The notes under the pieces: model-generated
Databases searched by the model: none
What the model saw: the letters and a program-made list of their open reading frames with translations, nothing else
Told to the model about the DNA's origin: nothing
Translations under genes and position numbers: made by a program
DNA from: JAZKDW01 sp040387375
GTDB lineage: Bacteria > Pseudomonadota > Gammaproteobacteria > Burkholderiales > Burkholderiaceae_D
Direction of reading: 5' to 3'
DNA length: 64,000 nt
NCBI GenBank assembly: GCA_040387375.1
Contig: JAZKDW010000011.1
Coordinates: 1 to 64,000, forward strand
In this document: piece by piece, positions 13,369-22,903 of the stretch
Numbering within the stretch: position 1 is the first letter of the stretch
Layout: each line of letters opens with the position of its first letter

Positions 13369-16300
13369 ATGAAACGCCATGCATCGCTGAATCACGTATA
13401 CCGGCTCGTCTGGAGCCAGGTCCGCAAGGCCTGGGTCGCGGTAGGGGAAACAGGCCGGGGACGAGGCAAGGGATCGGGCCGTAAGCTGATCGCCGCCGCC
13501 CTGTCGCTTTCCGCAGCCCTGGCGCAGGCCGCACCAGCCGATGGACAAGTCACCTCCGGGACCGGCAGCATTGTTCAGTCCGGCGCCAGCACCACCATTC
13601 ACCAGTCCAGCCAGAACCTCTCCTTGCACTGGAAAAGTTTCAATATCGCAGCGCAGGAAACGGTGAACTTCGTGCAGCCATCGGCTGCCGCCATCGCGGT
13701 CAACCGCATCTTCGACACCAACGGCACGCAAATCCTGGGGCAGTTGAACGCCAACGGACAGGTGTACCTGATCAACCCGAACGGCATCCTGTTCGGGCAA
13801 GGCGCCCAGGTCAATGTCGGGGGATTGGTCGCCTCGACCCTGAACCTGAATGATGGCAGCCTGAACGCCGATGCGAGAACCTTCAGCGGCAACGGTTCGG
13901 GCAGCGTCGTCAACCGTGGCACCATCAACGCCGCCAGCGGCGGGTATGTCGCGCTGATCGGCAATGAGGTCGGCAACCAGGGAACAATTACCGCCCGGCT
14001 TGGCGCGGTGGCGCTCGGCGCCGGCAGTGCCGTAACACTCACCTTCAGCGGCAGCAGCCTGGTGCGGATGCAGGTGGACCAGAGCGTGGTGAACAGCCTT
14101 GCCGACAACGGCGGCTTGATCCGGGCCGACGGCGGAAGGGTGATCATGAACGCGGGCGCGAAGGAGGTTTTGCTCGCCAGCGTTGTGAACAACACAGGGG
14201 TGATCGAAGCACGCACGGTAGAAAACCAGGAAGGCGCCATTATCCTGCTCGGTGGCATGAAGGCTGGCACCACCCATGTCGGCGGCACACTCGATGCGTC
14301 CGCGCCGGACGACGGCAACGGCGGTTTCATCGAAACCTCGGCTGCCCAGGTGAAGATCGCCGACCTTGCCAGGGTCACCACCGGCTCGGCCAACGGTCTG
14401 ACCGGCACCTGGCTGATCGACCCGTCTGACTTTACGATTGCCGCGACGGGTGGCGACATGACCGGCGCGGCACTCGCGGCCGGCCTGGGCGGCGGCAACG
14501 TCATTATCCAGAGCACCAGCGGTGGCGCCGGCACGGCCGGGGACGTGAACGTCAATGACACTGTGGCATGGAGCGCCAACAAGCTCACCCTCAATGTCGA
14601 GCGCAACATCAACATCAACGCCAATCTGGACGCCTCGGGCACCGCCAGCCTCGCCCTTGAATATGGGCAGAACGCCGTCGCTGCAGGAAACGCCGGCACC
14701 TACACAATCGCGCCCACGGTGCAAGTCAACCTTCCTGCCGGGCCCAACTTCAGCACCAGGCTGGGTTCGGATGGTGCGACAGCAAATTACACCGTGATCA
14801 CCAGCCTCGGCACGGAAAGCAGCACCACCGCCACCGATTTGCAGGGCATGCGGGGCGACCTGGCCGGCAAATACGCGCTCGGCAGCAACATCGATGCGAC
14901 GGCAACCGCCGCATGGAACAGCAACGCGGGCCTGACCCCAGTCGGGACCGCAGCCACCAAATTCACAGGGTCTTTCGACGGTTTGGGCCATACCGTCAGC
15001 AACCTCTCCATCAATCTCCCGGCGACGGATCATGTCGGTCTGTTCGGCTACACCGCGGGCTCCACAATCCAGAACGTCGGGATGGCGGGCGGATCCGTGA
15101 ACGGCTCCTGGTTCGTCGGCATGCTGGTGGGACTCAACACCGGCACGGTCAACAACAGCTACGCCACCGGCAATGTGAGCGGGATTAAAAACGTCGGCGG
15201 GCTGGCGGGGAGCACGCTCGGTCCGATGAATAACGTGTGGGCCACCGGCAATGTGAGCAATACGATGGCGGGAGTGGGCTTCGTTGGCGGACTGGTCGGC
15301 AACAGCGCTACCGGCGGCACGATCACCAATGCCTACGCCACCGGCGATGTAAGCGCGGCGGGCCCTAACGCAGGCGGGCTGGTAGGGTTCAATTCGAACA
15401 GCACGATCAGCAAGGCCTACGCCACCGGATCCGTGACCGGAACCACCATCGTTGGCGGCCTGGTCGGGTACGGCTTTGGCGCCATCAGTGACGCCTACGC
15501 CACGGGAACCGTGACCGGGACTGGCAACTATGTCGGCGGACTGCTGGGGTACAACGACATCGGCCACACAGTCACCAATGCCTATGCCACCGGCAGCGTG
15601 AGCGGACTCGGCAACGTCGGCGGCCTGGTCGGGCGCAACCTCGGCACGGTCAGCAACAGCTACTGGAATACCGAGACCTCGGGGCAGGTAACCGGGATTG
15701 GCACTGGCACGACGACGGGCAGCACCGGATACACCTCTGCCCAGATGATGTCGGCGGCAAGCTATACCGGCTTCGACGTCGCCAACACCGGCGGCAGCAG
15801 TGCCGTGTGGCGCATCTACGAAGGCAGCACCACGCCATGGCTAAAATGGTTTCTTGCGCCGCTGACGGTGACGGCCAACAGTCAAACCATAAGCTATGAC
15901 GGGCTGCCTTATTCCGGCGGCAATGGCGTGACGTATTCCGTGGCCCCGAGTCCGGCGCCTTCTGGTGTGCCGGTCTACGGCGGCACCTCGCAGTCGGGGG
16001 TCAATCCGGGCAGCTACACCATCACCGCGTCCGGCCTTTCTTCCGTCCAGCAGGGCTACGACATCAGCTACGTGAACGGCGTCCTGACCATCGACCCCGC
16101 CGCGCTGCCGCCGGCGCCGGCCACAGTGCCGCCGACACCCGCCGTGCCGCCTGCTCCGGTTCAAACGGCGTCATCCCAGCTGGTGTCCGACTTCGCTTCA
16201 TTCAGCGTATCCGATCAACATCACACGCTGTTGATATCTCCCACCATCGGCGAAGAAGCCAACACGTATTTGCAAGAGGTGGTGGTGGTTGGCAACAAGG

Positions 16301-16407
16301 AGACAAGAATCCATATCGGAGGACTGGGTCCGGTCCTGCAAGTGGTCAACGGCGGCGTCAAGCCTGCGGACAATATGGTCAACCAGAATGAGAGAGACAG
16401 GCCATGA
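13369..16407 (+). CDS. TpsA: filamentous-hemagglutinin-type exoprotein
   Basis: 1012 residues. It starts with an extended signal peptide ('LNHVYRLVWSQVRKAWVAVGE', then a hydrophobic core ending 'LAQAAPA'). The TPS secretion domain follows ('GQVYLINPNGILFGQGAQVN') over about residues 60-300. A run of roughly seven GLUG-type repeats ('GGLVGYGFGAISDAYATGTV' and similar) covers about 555-775. An MBG-like beta domain ('TANSQTISYDGLPYSGGNGV') precedes a Pro/Ala-rich linker and a short tail. It should be secreted by the next gene's product as a surface adhesin or matrix protein. ATG 13369 is chosen for the correct signal peptide. It overlaps tpsB by four bases. Confidence 0.9.
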   Translation: MKRHASLNHVYRLVWSQVRKAWVAVGETGRGRGKGSGRKLIAAALSLSAALAQAAPADGQVTSGTGSIVQSGASTTIHQSSQNLSLHWKSFNIAAQETVNFVQPSAAAIAVNRIFDTNGTQILGQLNANGQVYLINPNGILFGQGAQVNVGGLVASTLNLNDGSLNADARTFSGNGSGSVVNRGTINAASGGYVALIGNEVGNQGTITARLGAVALGAGSAVTLTFSGSSLVRMQVDQSVVNSLADNGGLIRADGGRVIMNAGAKEVLLASVVNNTGVIEARTVENQEGAIILLGGMKAGTTHVGGTLDASAPDDGNGGFIETSAAQVKIADLARVTTGSANGLTGTWLIDPSDFTIAATGGDMTGAALAAGLGGGNVIIQSTSGGAGTAGDVNVNDTVAWSANKLTLNVERNININANLDASGTASLALEYGQNAVAAGNAGTYTIAPTVQVNLPAGPNFSTRLGSDGATANYTVITSLGTESSTTATDLQGMRGDLAGKYALGSNIDATATAAWNSNAGLTPVGTAATKFTGSFDGLGHTVSNLSINLPATDHVGLFGYTAGSTIQNVGMAGGSVNGSWFVGMLVGLNTGTVNNSYATGNVSGIKNVGGLAGSTLGPMNNVWATGNVSNTMAGVGFVGGLVGNSATGGTITNAYATGDVSAAGPNAGGLVGFNSNSTISKAYATGSVTGTTIVGGLVGYGFGAISDAYATGTVTGTGNYVGGLLGYNDIGHTVTNAYATGSVSGLGNVGGLVGRNLGTVSNSYWNTETSGQVTGIGTGTTTGSTGYTSAQMMSAASYTGFDVANTGGSSAVWRIYEGSTTPWLKWFLAPLTVTANSQTISYDGLPYSGGNGVTYSVAPSPAPSGVPVYGGTSQSGVNPGSYTITASGLSSVQQGYDISYVNGVLTIDPAALPPAPATVPPTPAVPPAPVQTASSQLVSDFASFSVSDQHHTLLISPTIGEEANTYLQEVVVVGNKETRIHIGGLGPVLQVVNGGVKPADNMVNQNERDRP

Positions 16408-18101
16408 GGTTTTTTCCGCAAACGCTGCGCATCGTGAAACCGATGCCAGCAATATTATCTGCCGTCCTTTGCCCGCTTGCCGCCCAGGCCGCCGATGCCG
16501 CTGCTCCCGGCACAGGCGCTATCCTGCAGCAGATCCAGCCTGTGATGCCCGCCATCCCCTCACCCACAGGCACCAAGCTGACGATTGAACGGCAAGACAG
16601 CGCCGGGCTGCCGCCGAGCGCACCTTTTGAAGTGAAAACGATCCGCATCACCGGCCATACGGTGTTCGATACGCCGACCCTGCACGCGCTGATCGCGGAT
16701 GGGGAAGGAAAATCCCTCATCCTTTCCCAACTGGGCGAACTGGCCGCGCGCATCACCGGCTACTACCATCGCCACGGCTACCCTCTGGCGCGGGCCATCA
16801 TCCCGGCGCAGGCGATTCGGGCCGGCGTGGTGGACATCGAAGTCAGCGAAGCGCGTTACGGCAAAATCAGTCTCGGCAATAACAGCCGTGTGAATGATCC
16901 ATTGCTGCAGGATACGCTCGCCTCCCTGCAGGTCGGGCAAGTGATCGAGCAGGAAAAGCTGGACCATGCCCTGCTGCTGCTCTCCGATATTCCAGGGGTC
17001 GTGATTGCCGCGACCTTGAAGCCGGGCGAAACCGTCGGGACGTCAGACCTGCTGGTCAACACCACGCATGGCCCGTCTGTTACGGGCCAGGTGGTCGCGG
17101 ACAATTACGGTAACCGCTACACAGGGAGGGCGCGCATCGGCGCGATGCTCAATATTTTCAATGCGCTGCAGCGCGGCGATGTCATCAGCGTCAGCGGTCT
17201 TGGCGCCGGCAGCGGGATGAATTACGGCCGCATGACTTACGAAACGCTGTTGAATGGACGAGGCACCCGGGTGGGCGGTGCGTATTCGGCGCTGCATTAT
17301 GTCCTGGGCGATACGCTTGCATCCCTGAATGCCCACGGCACGGCCAAAGTCGCCAGTCTGTGGGTAAAACATCCGCTGGTGCGCAGCCGGGATCTGAACC
17401 TGTACGGGCATATCCAGCATGACCGGCTGCAACTGCGCGATCACATCGACACCGGCGCGCTCGAGACCGATCGCAGCCTTAAAAACTGGACGGCCAGCCT
17501 GGCGGGAGATTCGCGCGACCTGTTCTTGTCTGGCGCCGTCAATGCCTGGAACGTGAGCTGGACATCCGGGCATGTCGGCTTCGACAACCGCGCGGCGCAG
17601 GTAGCCGATGCGGGGACGGCAAAAACGCAGGGCAGCTTCTCGAAATGGAACGCCAACTTCGCCCGCCTGCAAACCCTGAGTCCGAAGAACGGGCTGTATC
17701 TTGCCCTCTCCGGCCAGTGGACCGGCGACAACCTGGACGCATCACAAAAAATGACCGCGGGCGGGCCTTACACAGTGCGCGCCTATGACATGGGCGTGAT
17801 ATCGGGCGATTCCGGGTATCTGGCGACGATCGAACTCCGGCACGATCTGGTCTCGGGCTGGCACGGGTCATGGCAGGCGGTGGCCTTCGTCGACAGCGCG
17901 CGTGTCACGGTCAACACCACGCCCTGGGTCGCCGGCGTGAATAGCGCGACCTTGAGCGGCGCGGGCGTGGGAATCAACTGGACCGGACCCTACCTGTGGA
18001 GCGCCAGGGCTTATATCGCCAGGCCGATTGGTGCGGTTCCTGTCTTGTTGGCGGGCACGGAGTCGACTCGGGCCTGGATCGAGATTGGCAAAAGGTTTTG
18101 A
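16404..18101 (+). CDS. TpsB: ShlB/FhaC-type outer-membrane transporter
   Basis: 565 residues. A signal peptide ends near 'PLAAQAADA'. A Pro-rich plug segment, POTRA domains ('FEVKTIRITGHTVFDTPTLHALI', 'LDHALLLLSDIPGVVIAATL') and a C-terminal 16-stranded barrel follow. A VRAY motif ('GGPYTVRAYD') and a terminal aromatic residue (Phe) are present. It binds the TPS domain of TpsA in the periplasm and exports it. The ATG overlaps the TpsA stop (ATGA), so the pair is co-translated. Length is normal for the family. Confidence 0.92.
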   Translation: MRFFPQTLRIVKPMPAILSAVLCPLAAQAADAAAPGTGAILQQIQPVMPAIPSPTGTKLTIERQDSAGLPPSAPFEVKTIRITGHTVFDTPTLHALIADGEGKSLILSQLGELAARITGYYHRHGYPLARAIIPAQAIRAGVVDIEVSEARYGKISLGNNSRVNDPLLQDTLASLQVGQVIEQEKLDHALLLLSDIPGVVIAATLKPGETVGTSDLLVNTTHGPSVTGQVVADNYGNRYTGRARIGAMLNIFNALQRGDVISVSGLGAGSGMNYGRMTYETLLNGRGTRVGGAYSALHYVLGDTLASLNAHGTAKVASLWVKHPLVRSRDLNLYGHIQHDRLQLRDHIDTGALETDRSLKNWTASLAGDSRDLFLSGAVNAWNVSWTSGHVGFDNRAAQVADAGTAKTQGSFSKWNANFARLQTLSPKNGLYLALSGQWTGDNLDASQKMTAGGPYTVRAYDMGVISGDSGYLATIELRHDLVSGWHGSWQAVAFVDSARVTVNTTPWVAGVNSATLSGAGVGINWTGPYLWSARAYIARPIGAVPVLLAGTESTRAWIEIGKRF

Positions 18102-18107
18102 GTGGGA

Positions 18108-18241
18108 CTGGCGGGATCGGCATGAAGACATCGAGATGCGAGCTCAGTCTGGATTCCCGCTTGCGCGAGAATGACGGTAGTAATTGGTACGGTCTCCACT
18201 CTCACCACCGTCATTCCCTCGAAAGAGGGAATCCATAACCC
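18108..18241. repeat. 134-base intergenic inverted-repeat element, copy 1
   Basis: Colinear with a second copy at 50255-50388; by hand about 114 of 134 bases agree. The core 18150-18235 is a long inverted repeat, each arm itself forming a hairpin. The right hairpin is ATTCCCTC-GAAA-GAGGGAAT. It lies between the convergent tpsB and acyl-CoA dehydrogenase genes and could act as a two-way terminator. It looks like a small MITE/REP-type dispersed element. Confidence 0.85.
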
Positions 18242-18316
18242 CCTAGCACGGGAAGAACGTCGATATCCACAAAGCCCGCATGATCACCCCAACGACCGGA
18301 ACAACCGCACCAGCCC

Positions 18317-19489
18317 TCACCGCCCCATCCGATTCACCTTCCCCCGTCCTGACAAAATCTCGCTCGCAATAATAATCCGCTGCATCTCCGACGAGCCCTC
18401 GGTAATCGTCCTGCTGCGCGCATCCCGGTAAATCAATTCCAGCGGCAGCTCGCGCGACAATCCCATCCCGCCATGAATCTGGATCGCCCGATCCACCACC
18501 CGCATCAGCATGTCGTCCGCATACAGCTTGACCGCCGACGCCTCCATATGAAAATCCAGTCCCTGGTCCGCTTTCCACGCCGCGTGATAAGTCATCAGCC
18601 GCGCCGAGTGCAGTTCCACCGTCGAGTCGGCAATCATCCACTGGATGGCCTGTCGTTTCGCCAGCGGCTGGCCGAAGGTCTTGCGCTCGTTGGCATATGC
18701 GACCGCCAGCTCCAGCGCCCGTTCCGCGCGGCCGATGGCCTTGGGACCGTGGACCAGGCGGCCGACATCGAGGAATTCGCGCGCCAGGTCCCAGCCCTTG
18801 CCCACTTCACCGACCATTTGCGACGCCGGGATCACGACGTTGTCGAACACCAGTTCCCACGGACGGTCCGGCGTCATCAGTTCGAAGTTCTGGCCCAGGC
18901 GCATGCCGGGCGTGCCGCGGTCGATCAGGAAGCACGATACGCCGTTGCCCGCGCCCGCCTCGCCGGTGCGCGCGAACAGCTGCACGAAGTCGGCCTTGTC
19001 GGCGCCGGTGATGAAAATCTTGTTGCCGTTGATACGGTAGTGGTCGCCTTCACGCACGGCGACCGTGCCCATCTGCGACGGATCGGAACCGCCATTGGCT
19101 TCGGTCAGCGCAAAGCAGGTGCGCTTCTCGCCGCGGATCACCGGCATCAGGTATTTTTCCTTTTGCGCCGGTGTGCCGTGGAACAGCACCGGGCCGAGGT
19201 AAGGCGTGAACACCGTGGGCGCGCGAAACGATGGCACGTTGCAGCGCGCCAGCTCCTCGAACACCAGGCAGGCGCCGAGCTTGCCGATGCCGCCGCCGCC
19301 GTATTCCTCGGGCAGGTCGAAAATCCAGAAGCCGAGTTGTTTGGCCTTCTCCTGCAAGCTGGCGCGCAGTTCGTCGGGCAGGTCTGCCTCGTTCGCATAT
19401 GACGCTTCCAGCGGCATCAGTTCCTGCTGCACGAAGCGGCGCACCGAGTCGCGCAGCATGCGCAAATCCTCATCAATCGCAAAGTCCAT
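18317..19489 (-). CDS. Acyl-CoA dehydrogenase
   Basis: 390 residues with the complete flavoprotein layout: a helical N-domain, the FAD loop 'CFALTEANGGSDPSQMGT' (about 125-142), a beta domain, and the C-terminal helical domain ending 'YRDARSRTITEGSSEMQRI'. Glu364 in the TITEG loop is at the usual catalytic-base position. It oxidises an acyl-CoA to the 2,3-enoyl-CoA and passes electrons to ETF. Its ATG shares a base with the stop codon of the CoA-transferase gene upstream (TGATG), so the enzymes probably act on the same thioester. It is the last gene of the minus-strand catabolic cluster. Confidence 0.92.
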   Translation of the reverse strand: MDFAIDEDLRMLRDSVRRFVQQELMPLEASYANEADLPDELRASLQEKAKQLGFWIFDLPEEYGGGGIGKLGACLVFEELARCNVPSFRAPTVFTPYLGPVLFHGTPAQKEKYLMPVIRGEKRTCFALTEANGGSDPSQMGTVAVREGDHYRINGNKIFITGADKADFVQLFARTGEAGAGNGVSCFLIDRGTPGMRLGQNFELMTPDRPWELVFDNVVIPASQMVGEVGKGWDLAREFLDVGRLVHGPKAIGRAERALELAVAYANERKTFGQPLAKRQAIQWMIADSTVELHSARLMTYHAAWKADQGLDFHMEASAVKLYADDMLMRVVDRAIQIHGGMGLSRELPLELIYRDARSRTITEGSSEMQRIIIASEILSGRGKVNRMGR

Positions 19490-20658
19490 CAGATCAGCCC
19501 TTGTACACGCAAGGCGTCGATTTTTTCAGTGCCGAGTCCGGCTGCGCGCAGCACTTCCTCGGTGTGTTCCCCCAGCGCCGGCGGCGGCAGGAAATTGCTG
19601 TGGTTGTCGCCGTCGTAGCGGATCGGCCGGTTGGCCGCCTTGACCTTGCCAAGCTGCGGATGGTCGGTCTCGAAAAACACGCCAAGGTGCTGCACCTGCG
19701 GATCATCGGCCAGCTCTTCCAGCCGCCGTTCCGGCGCGAACGGCACGTCGTTCTGCTCCAGCAGCGGCAGCCAGGCATCACGCTCGCGGCTGGCGAAGGT
19801 AGCGGCCAGGTCGCGCGCCAGCGCATCGTATCCGCGCACGCGCGCGCCGCGATCGGGATATTTTTGCGCCAGGTCCATGCGGTCGATTGCCTGCAGCAGG
19901 CCGATCCAGAATTTCTCCGGCGAAGACAGGTGCAGGCCGATGCGATGGCCGTCCTTGCAGGTCAGGATAAACGATTGGGAGGCCGCCGCGCGCGAGTACA
20001 TCGGCACCCCGGCGCCGGTGGCGAACATCTTGCCCAGCGGTTCGGTGGCGAAGGCGATCGTCGCTTCCAGCATGCTCACCTCGACCCGCCGTCCACGTCC
20101 GGTGCGCGCGCGCTCGACTACCGCGCCCAGGATACCCATTGCCGCATACATGCCGGTCAGCGCATCGGACACGGCCGGACCGGGCACGCGGGCGTCGCTG
20201 CCTTCATGGAACATGGACAGCCAGCCCGACAGCGCCTGGCCGACATTGTCGTAAGCAGGCCGCTCGGAGTATGGGCCGTCGGCGCCGTAGCCCGTGATGG
20301 TGCAGTACACCAGGCGCGGGTTGATCTGCTGCAGTCGTTCGGGGCCGATGCCAAGCTTTTCTTCGACCCCTGGCCTGACATTAATCAGCAGCACATCGGC
20401 GCCGGCGATCAGCGCATCGAGCGCTTCACGGCCGGCCACTTTGGTGTAGTCCAGCGCGACGCTGCGCTTGTTGCGGTTGTGCGCCTGGAAATGCGAGCTG
20501 TAGAGGCCGCCGTTGAAGGCACGAAACGGATCGCCTGTCACCGGTCTCTCCACCTTGATTACATCGGCGCCCATTTCACCCAGCAGCATCGCGGCATACG
20601 GCGCCGTGATGAAACTGCCGAGATCGAGCACACGAATTCCCGCGAGTACCTGTTCCAT
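19489..20658 (-). CDS. CaiB/BaiF-family (type III) CoA-transferase
   Basis: 389 residues. N-terminal 'LAGIRVLDLGSFITAPYAAMLLGEMGADVIKVERP' is the family hallmark, followed by 'RNKRSVALDYTKVAGREALD' and an Asp in the 'GLYSSHFQAHNRNKR' to 'VRPGVEEKLGIG' region that includes the likely acyl-carrying residue. These enzymes move CoA between carboxylic acids such as succinate, carnitine, oxalate or benzylsuccinate. ATG 20658 begins the conserved N-terminus. It is coupled to the acyl-CoA dehydrogenase and follows a Bug protein gene by 20 bases. Confidence 0.9.
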   Translation of the reverse strand: MEQVLAGIRVLDLGSFITAPYAAMLLGEMGADVIKVERPVTGDPFRAFNGGLYSSHFQAHNRNKRSVALDYTKVAGREALDALIAGADVLLINVRPGVEEKLGIGPERLQQINPRLVYCTITGYGADGPYSERPAYDNVGQALSGWLSMFHEGSDARVPGPAVSDALTGMYAAMGILGAVVERARTGRGRRVEVSMLEATIAFATEPLGKMFATGAGVPMYSRAAASQSFILTCKDGHRIGLHLSSPEKFWIGLLQAIDRMDLAQKYPDRGARVRGYDALARDLAATFASRERDAWLPLLEQNDVPFAPERRLEELADDPQVQHLGVFFETDHPQLGKVKAANRPIRYDGDNHSNFLPPPALGEHTEEVLRAAGLGTEKIDALRVQGLI

Positions 20659-20678
20659 GCTGTATTGCTCCTGTGCTG

Positions 20679-21698
20679 TCAGTTTGCCGGCTTGATTTTT
20701 ACATCGGCGGTTTTGATGATGTTTGACCACTGCGTGACCGAGCGGCCGATGAAGGTGCTGGCTTCCATCGGCGAGGAAGGCGTGCCGACATTGCCCAGCG
20801 TCGCCAGCCTTGCCTTCACATCCGGCAGCGCCAGCGCAGCGGCGATTTCCTGGTTGAGGCGGGTTATGATCTCCCGCGGCACGCCGGCCGGCGCCACGAT
20901 CGCGTAGTAGGTTGTCACATCAAATGCGGACAGGCCCTGCTCGGCGACCGATGGCGTGTCCGGGAACGATGGCTGGCGTTTGGCGCTGGACACCGCGAGT
21001 GCATTCAGCCTGCCGTTCTTGACAAACTGTTCGGCCGATGAGGTGCCGGTAAACATCAGGTCCACCTGTCCACCGACCAGGTCGTTCAGCGCCGGCGCCA
21101 CACCTTTGTACGGAATGTGCGCCATCTGGATGCCGGCCAGCGACTTGAGCCATTCCATCGACAGATGATGCGGCGAGCCGTCACCGATCGATGCGTAATT
21201 CAACTTGCCCTGGCGAGCCTTGGCCAGCGCAATCAGTTCAGGGACATTCTTGACATTCAGGGACGGATGGGCAACCAGAACCAGCGGCACCGAAACAAGT
21301 TGCGACACCGTCTCGAAATCCTTCAGCGTGTCGTATGGCAGCTTGGGGAAAAATACCTGATTGATTGCATGCGAATCGGTGATGAGGCCGATCGTGTAAC
21401 CATCCGGCGCCGACCTGGCCAGCATCTCGGTGCCGATGATGGTGCTGGCGCCCGGCTTGTTTTCGATGATGATCGGCTGGCCGAGACTGACGCTCATTTT
21501 CGAGGCGACCAGGCGCGACACGATATCAGTGCCGCCGCCTGGCGGATAAGGCACGATCAGCCGGATCGGCTTGTTCGGGTAGGCTTGCGCGGCGGCGCCG
21601 GTAACAACGGCGCAGGCGCTCACGCCCACCAGGCCGGCGAGCAGCAGGCGGCGGACGCGGGACACTGCGCTGGTGGTAATCTTGCTTGGGGTAGTCAT
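20679..21698 (-). CDS. Bug/TctC-type periplasmic binding protein
   Basis: 339 residues. A long twin-basic N-terminus (RVRRLLLAG) and hydrophobic segment end at 'GAAAQA'. The mature part starts 'YPNKPIRLIVPYPPGGGTDIV' with 'IENKPGASTIIG' following. It is predicted to capture an organic acid in the periplasm. It is one of three such genes in this cluster, and no TctA/TctB membrane partner is present. It is immediately upstream of the CoA-transferase gene. Confidence 0.88.
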   Translation of the reverse strand: MTTPSKITTSAVSRVRRLLLAGLVGVSACAVVTGAAAQAYPNKPIRLIVPYPPGGGTDIVSRLVASKMSVSLGQPIIIENKPGASTIIGTEMLARSAPDGYTIGLITDSHAINQVFFPKLPYDTLKDFETVSQLVSVPLVLVAHPSLNVKNVPELIALAKARQGKLNYASIGDGSPHHLSMEWLKSLAGIQMAHIPYKGVAPALNDLVGGQVDLMFTGTSSAEQFVKNGRLNALAVSSAKRQPSFPDTPSVAEQGLSAFDVTTYYAIVAPAGVPREIITRLNQEIAAALALPDVKARLATLGNVGTPSSPMEASTFIGRSVTQWSNIIKTADVKIKPAN

Positions 21699-21810
21699 GG
21701 ATTTGTCTCCTTAAGGGGCTGGCCAATATTATTTACTGCATGCGCGGCGGTTGGGCCATCTGCCGCGCAGCGGGAATGATGAAGCTTTGATTCATTTTGC
21801 AGTGCGGCGT

Positions 21811-22896
21811 TCATGGCGTCAGGCGCGCGACCCGGTTCCAGTCAATCAGCGCGGCGCTGCCGGCAACCGCCGGCAGCCGGATCATGCCGTCTTGGATCTC
21901 GATCGGCGTGCTGACAATCTGCTCGGTCATCGCCAGGAACCAGGTGACTTCCGCCGGCAGCGACGCCGGCGGCAGGGTCGCCGACAACTGCAGCGCAGCC
22001 AGCGTTCCCAGCATGCTTTCACCAAACATGCCGACCACGGTCTTGCAACCGGCCTGCTGCGCAAGCGTGCTCATGAAGCGTGTATCCGACAAGCCGAAAC
22101 GTCCCGGCTTCAGGCTCAGCGCGCGGGCGCCGGCATCGATGAACAGCCTGGCATCGCGGCGCGACCCGCAGCCGAAATCCACTAGCACCGGCGTCGGCGC
22201 CGATTGCTGCAGTTGCCGGAAGGCGGCGTCGGGCGCCAGCGCGCACGGGTCCTCGACCACTTCGGCGCCGGCATCGGCCATCGCCTGCACATAACGCGCC
22301 GCGTCCGCCAACGCATAGGCGCCATTGGCATCGACGTACATGCGGGAAGTGTTACCCACCGCGGCGCGCAACTCGCGCATTGCCGCGACATCCACATCGA
22401 TGCCCTGGCCGCCCTTGATCTTGAGTGTCGTGAAGCCGTAGCGTTCCGCCATCAGCGCCGCTTCCGCCGCCATCAGCGCGGGCGCCTGGCGCGTGACGGT
22501 AAACGACACCGGCACTGTTTCAGCCCCGCCCCAGGTTTGCCACAAGGGTTTGCCCGCGGCCGCGGCGTGCAAGTCCCACAGCGCGTTGTCGATCAGCGCC
22601 TTGGCCGCGTGGTTTTCCGGAATGCCGTCGAGGCTGCTGCGTACCGCTTCGACATCCGACAGCTCAAGTGTCTGCAGCAGCGGAAGGAAAACATCCTCGA
22701 GCGCCGCGATCAGGCTGCGTTGCGAGGCGCCGGTCCAGGTCGGTTTGAGCGTCATTTCGGCGACGCCTGTGTGACCGCTATCAGCGTCGAGGCGCAGCAG
22801 CAGGAACTGCGCGCCATCCTCAACGATATCGCTCCAGCGCACCGGCCTCTCATAGGGCAGCCGGACCACATGCAATGATGAATGGGCAAGACGCAT
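21811..22896 (-). CDS. Enolase-superfamily enzyme (muconate cycloisomerase/mandelate racemase group)
   Basis: 361 residues from ATG 22896. An N-terminal capping domain is followed by a (beta/alpha)7-beta barrel. The catalytic KxK occurs in 'FTTLKIKGG' near residue 160. Metal ligands are likely Asp in 'MYVDANGAY', Glu in 'AEVVEDPCAL' and Asp in 'VLVDFGCGS'. Members abstract an alpha proton from a carboxylate, giving cycloisomerisation, racemisation or dehydration. It lies between two Bug protein genes in the catabolic cluster. An upstream ATG at 22929 would overlap the previous gene by 26 bases. Confidence 0.86.
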   Translation of the reverse strand: MRLAHSSLHVVRLPYERPVRWSDIVEDGAQFLLLRLDADSGHTGVAEMTLKPTWTGASQRSLIAALEDVFLPLLQTLELSDVEAVRSSLDGIPENHAAKALIDNALWDLHAAAAGKPLWQTWGGAETVPVSFTVTRQAPALMAAEAALMAERYGFTTLKIKGGQGIDVDVAAMRELRAAVGNTSRMYVDANGAYALADAARYVQAMADAGAEVVEDPCALAPDAAFRQLQQSAPTPVLVDFGCGSRRDARLFIDAGARALSLKPGRFGLSDTRFMSTLAQQAGCKTVVGMFGESMLGTLAALQLSATLPPASLPAEVTWFLAMTEQIVSTPIEIQDGMIRLPAVAGSAALIDWNRVARLTP

Positions 22897-22903
22897 CGCG
22901 GGC

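Noticed and set aside
13200..13369. Cyclic di-GMP or other riboswitch before tpsA
   Set aside because: Only one simple hairpin was found; no conserved riboswitch core was recognised.
13018..15567. 849-codon minus-strand frame opposite tpsA
   Set aside because: It is antisense to the TPS domain and repeats; its composition is His/Arg/Gly/Ala-rich and the length results from GC-rich codon bias.
15100..15700. Regular repeats that might suggest a CRISPR array
   Set aside because: The repeats are in frame, encode GLUG-type protein units and have no unique spacers of constant length.
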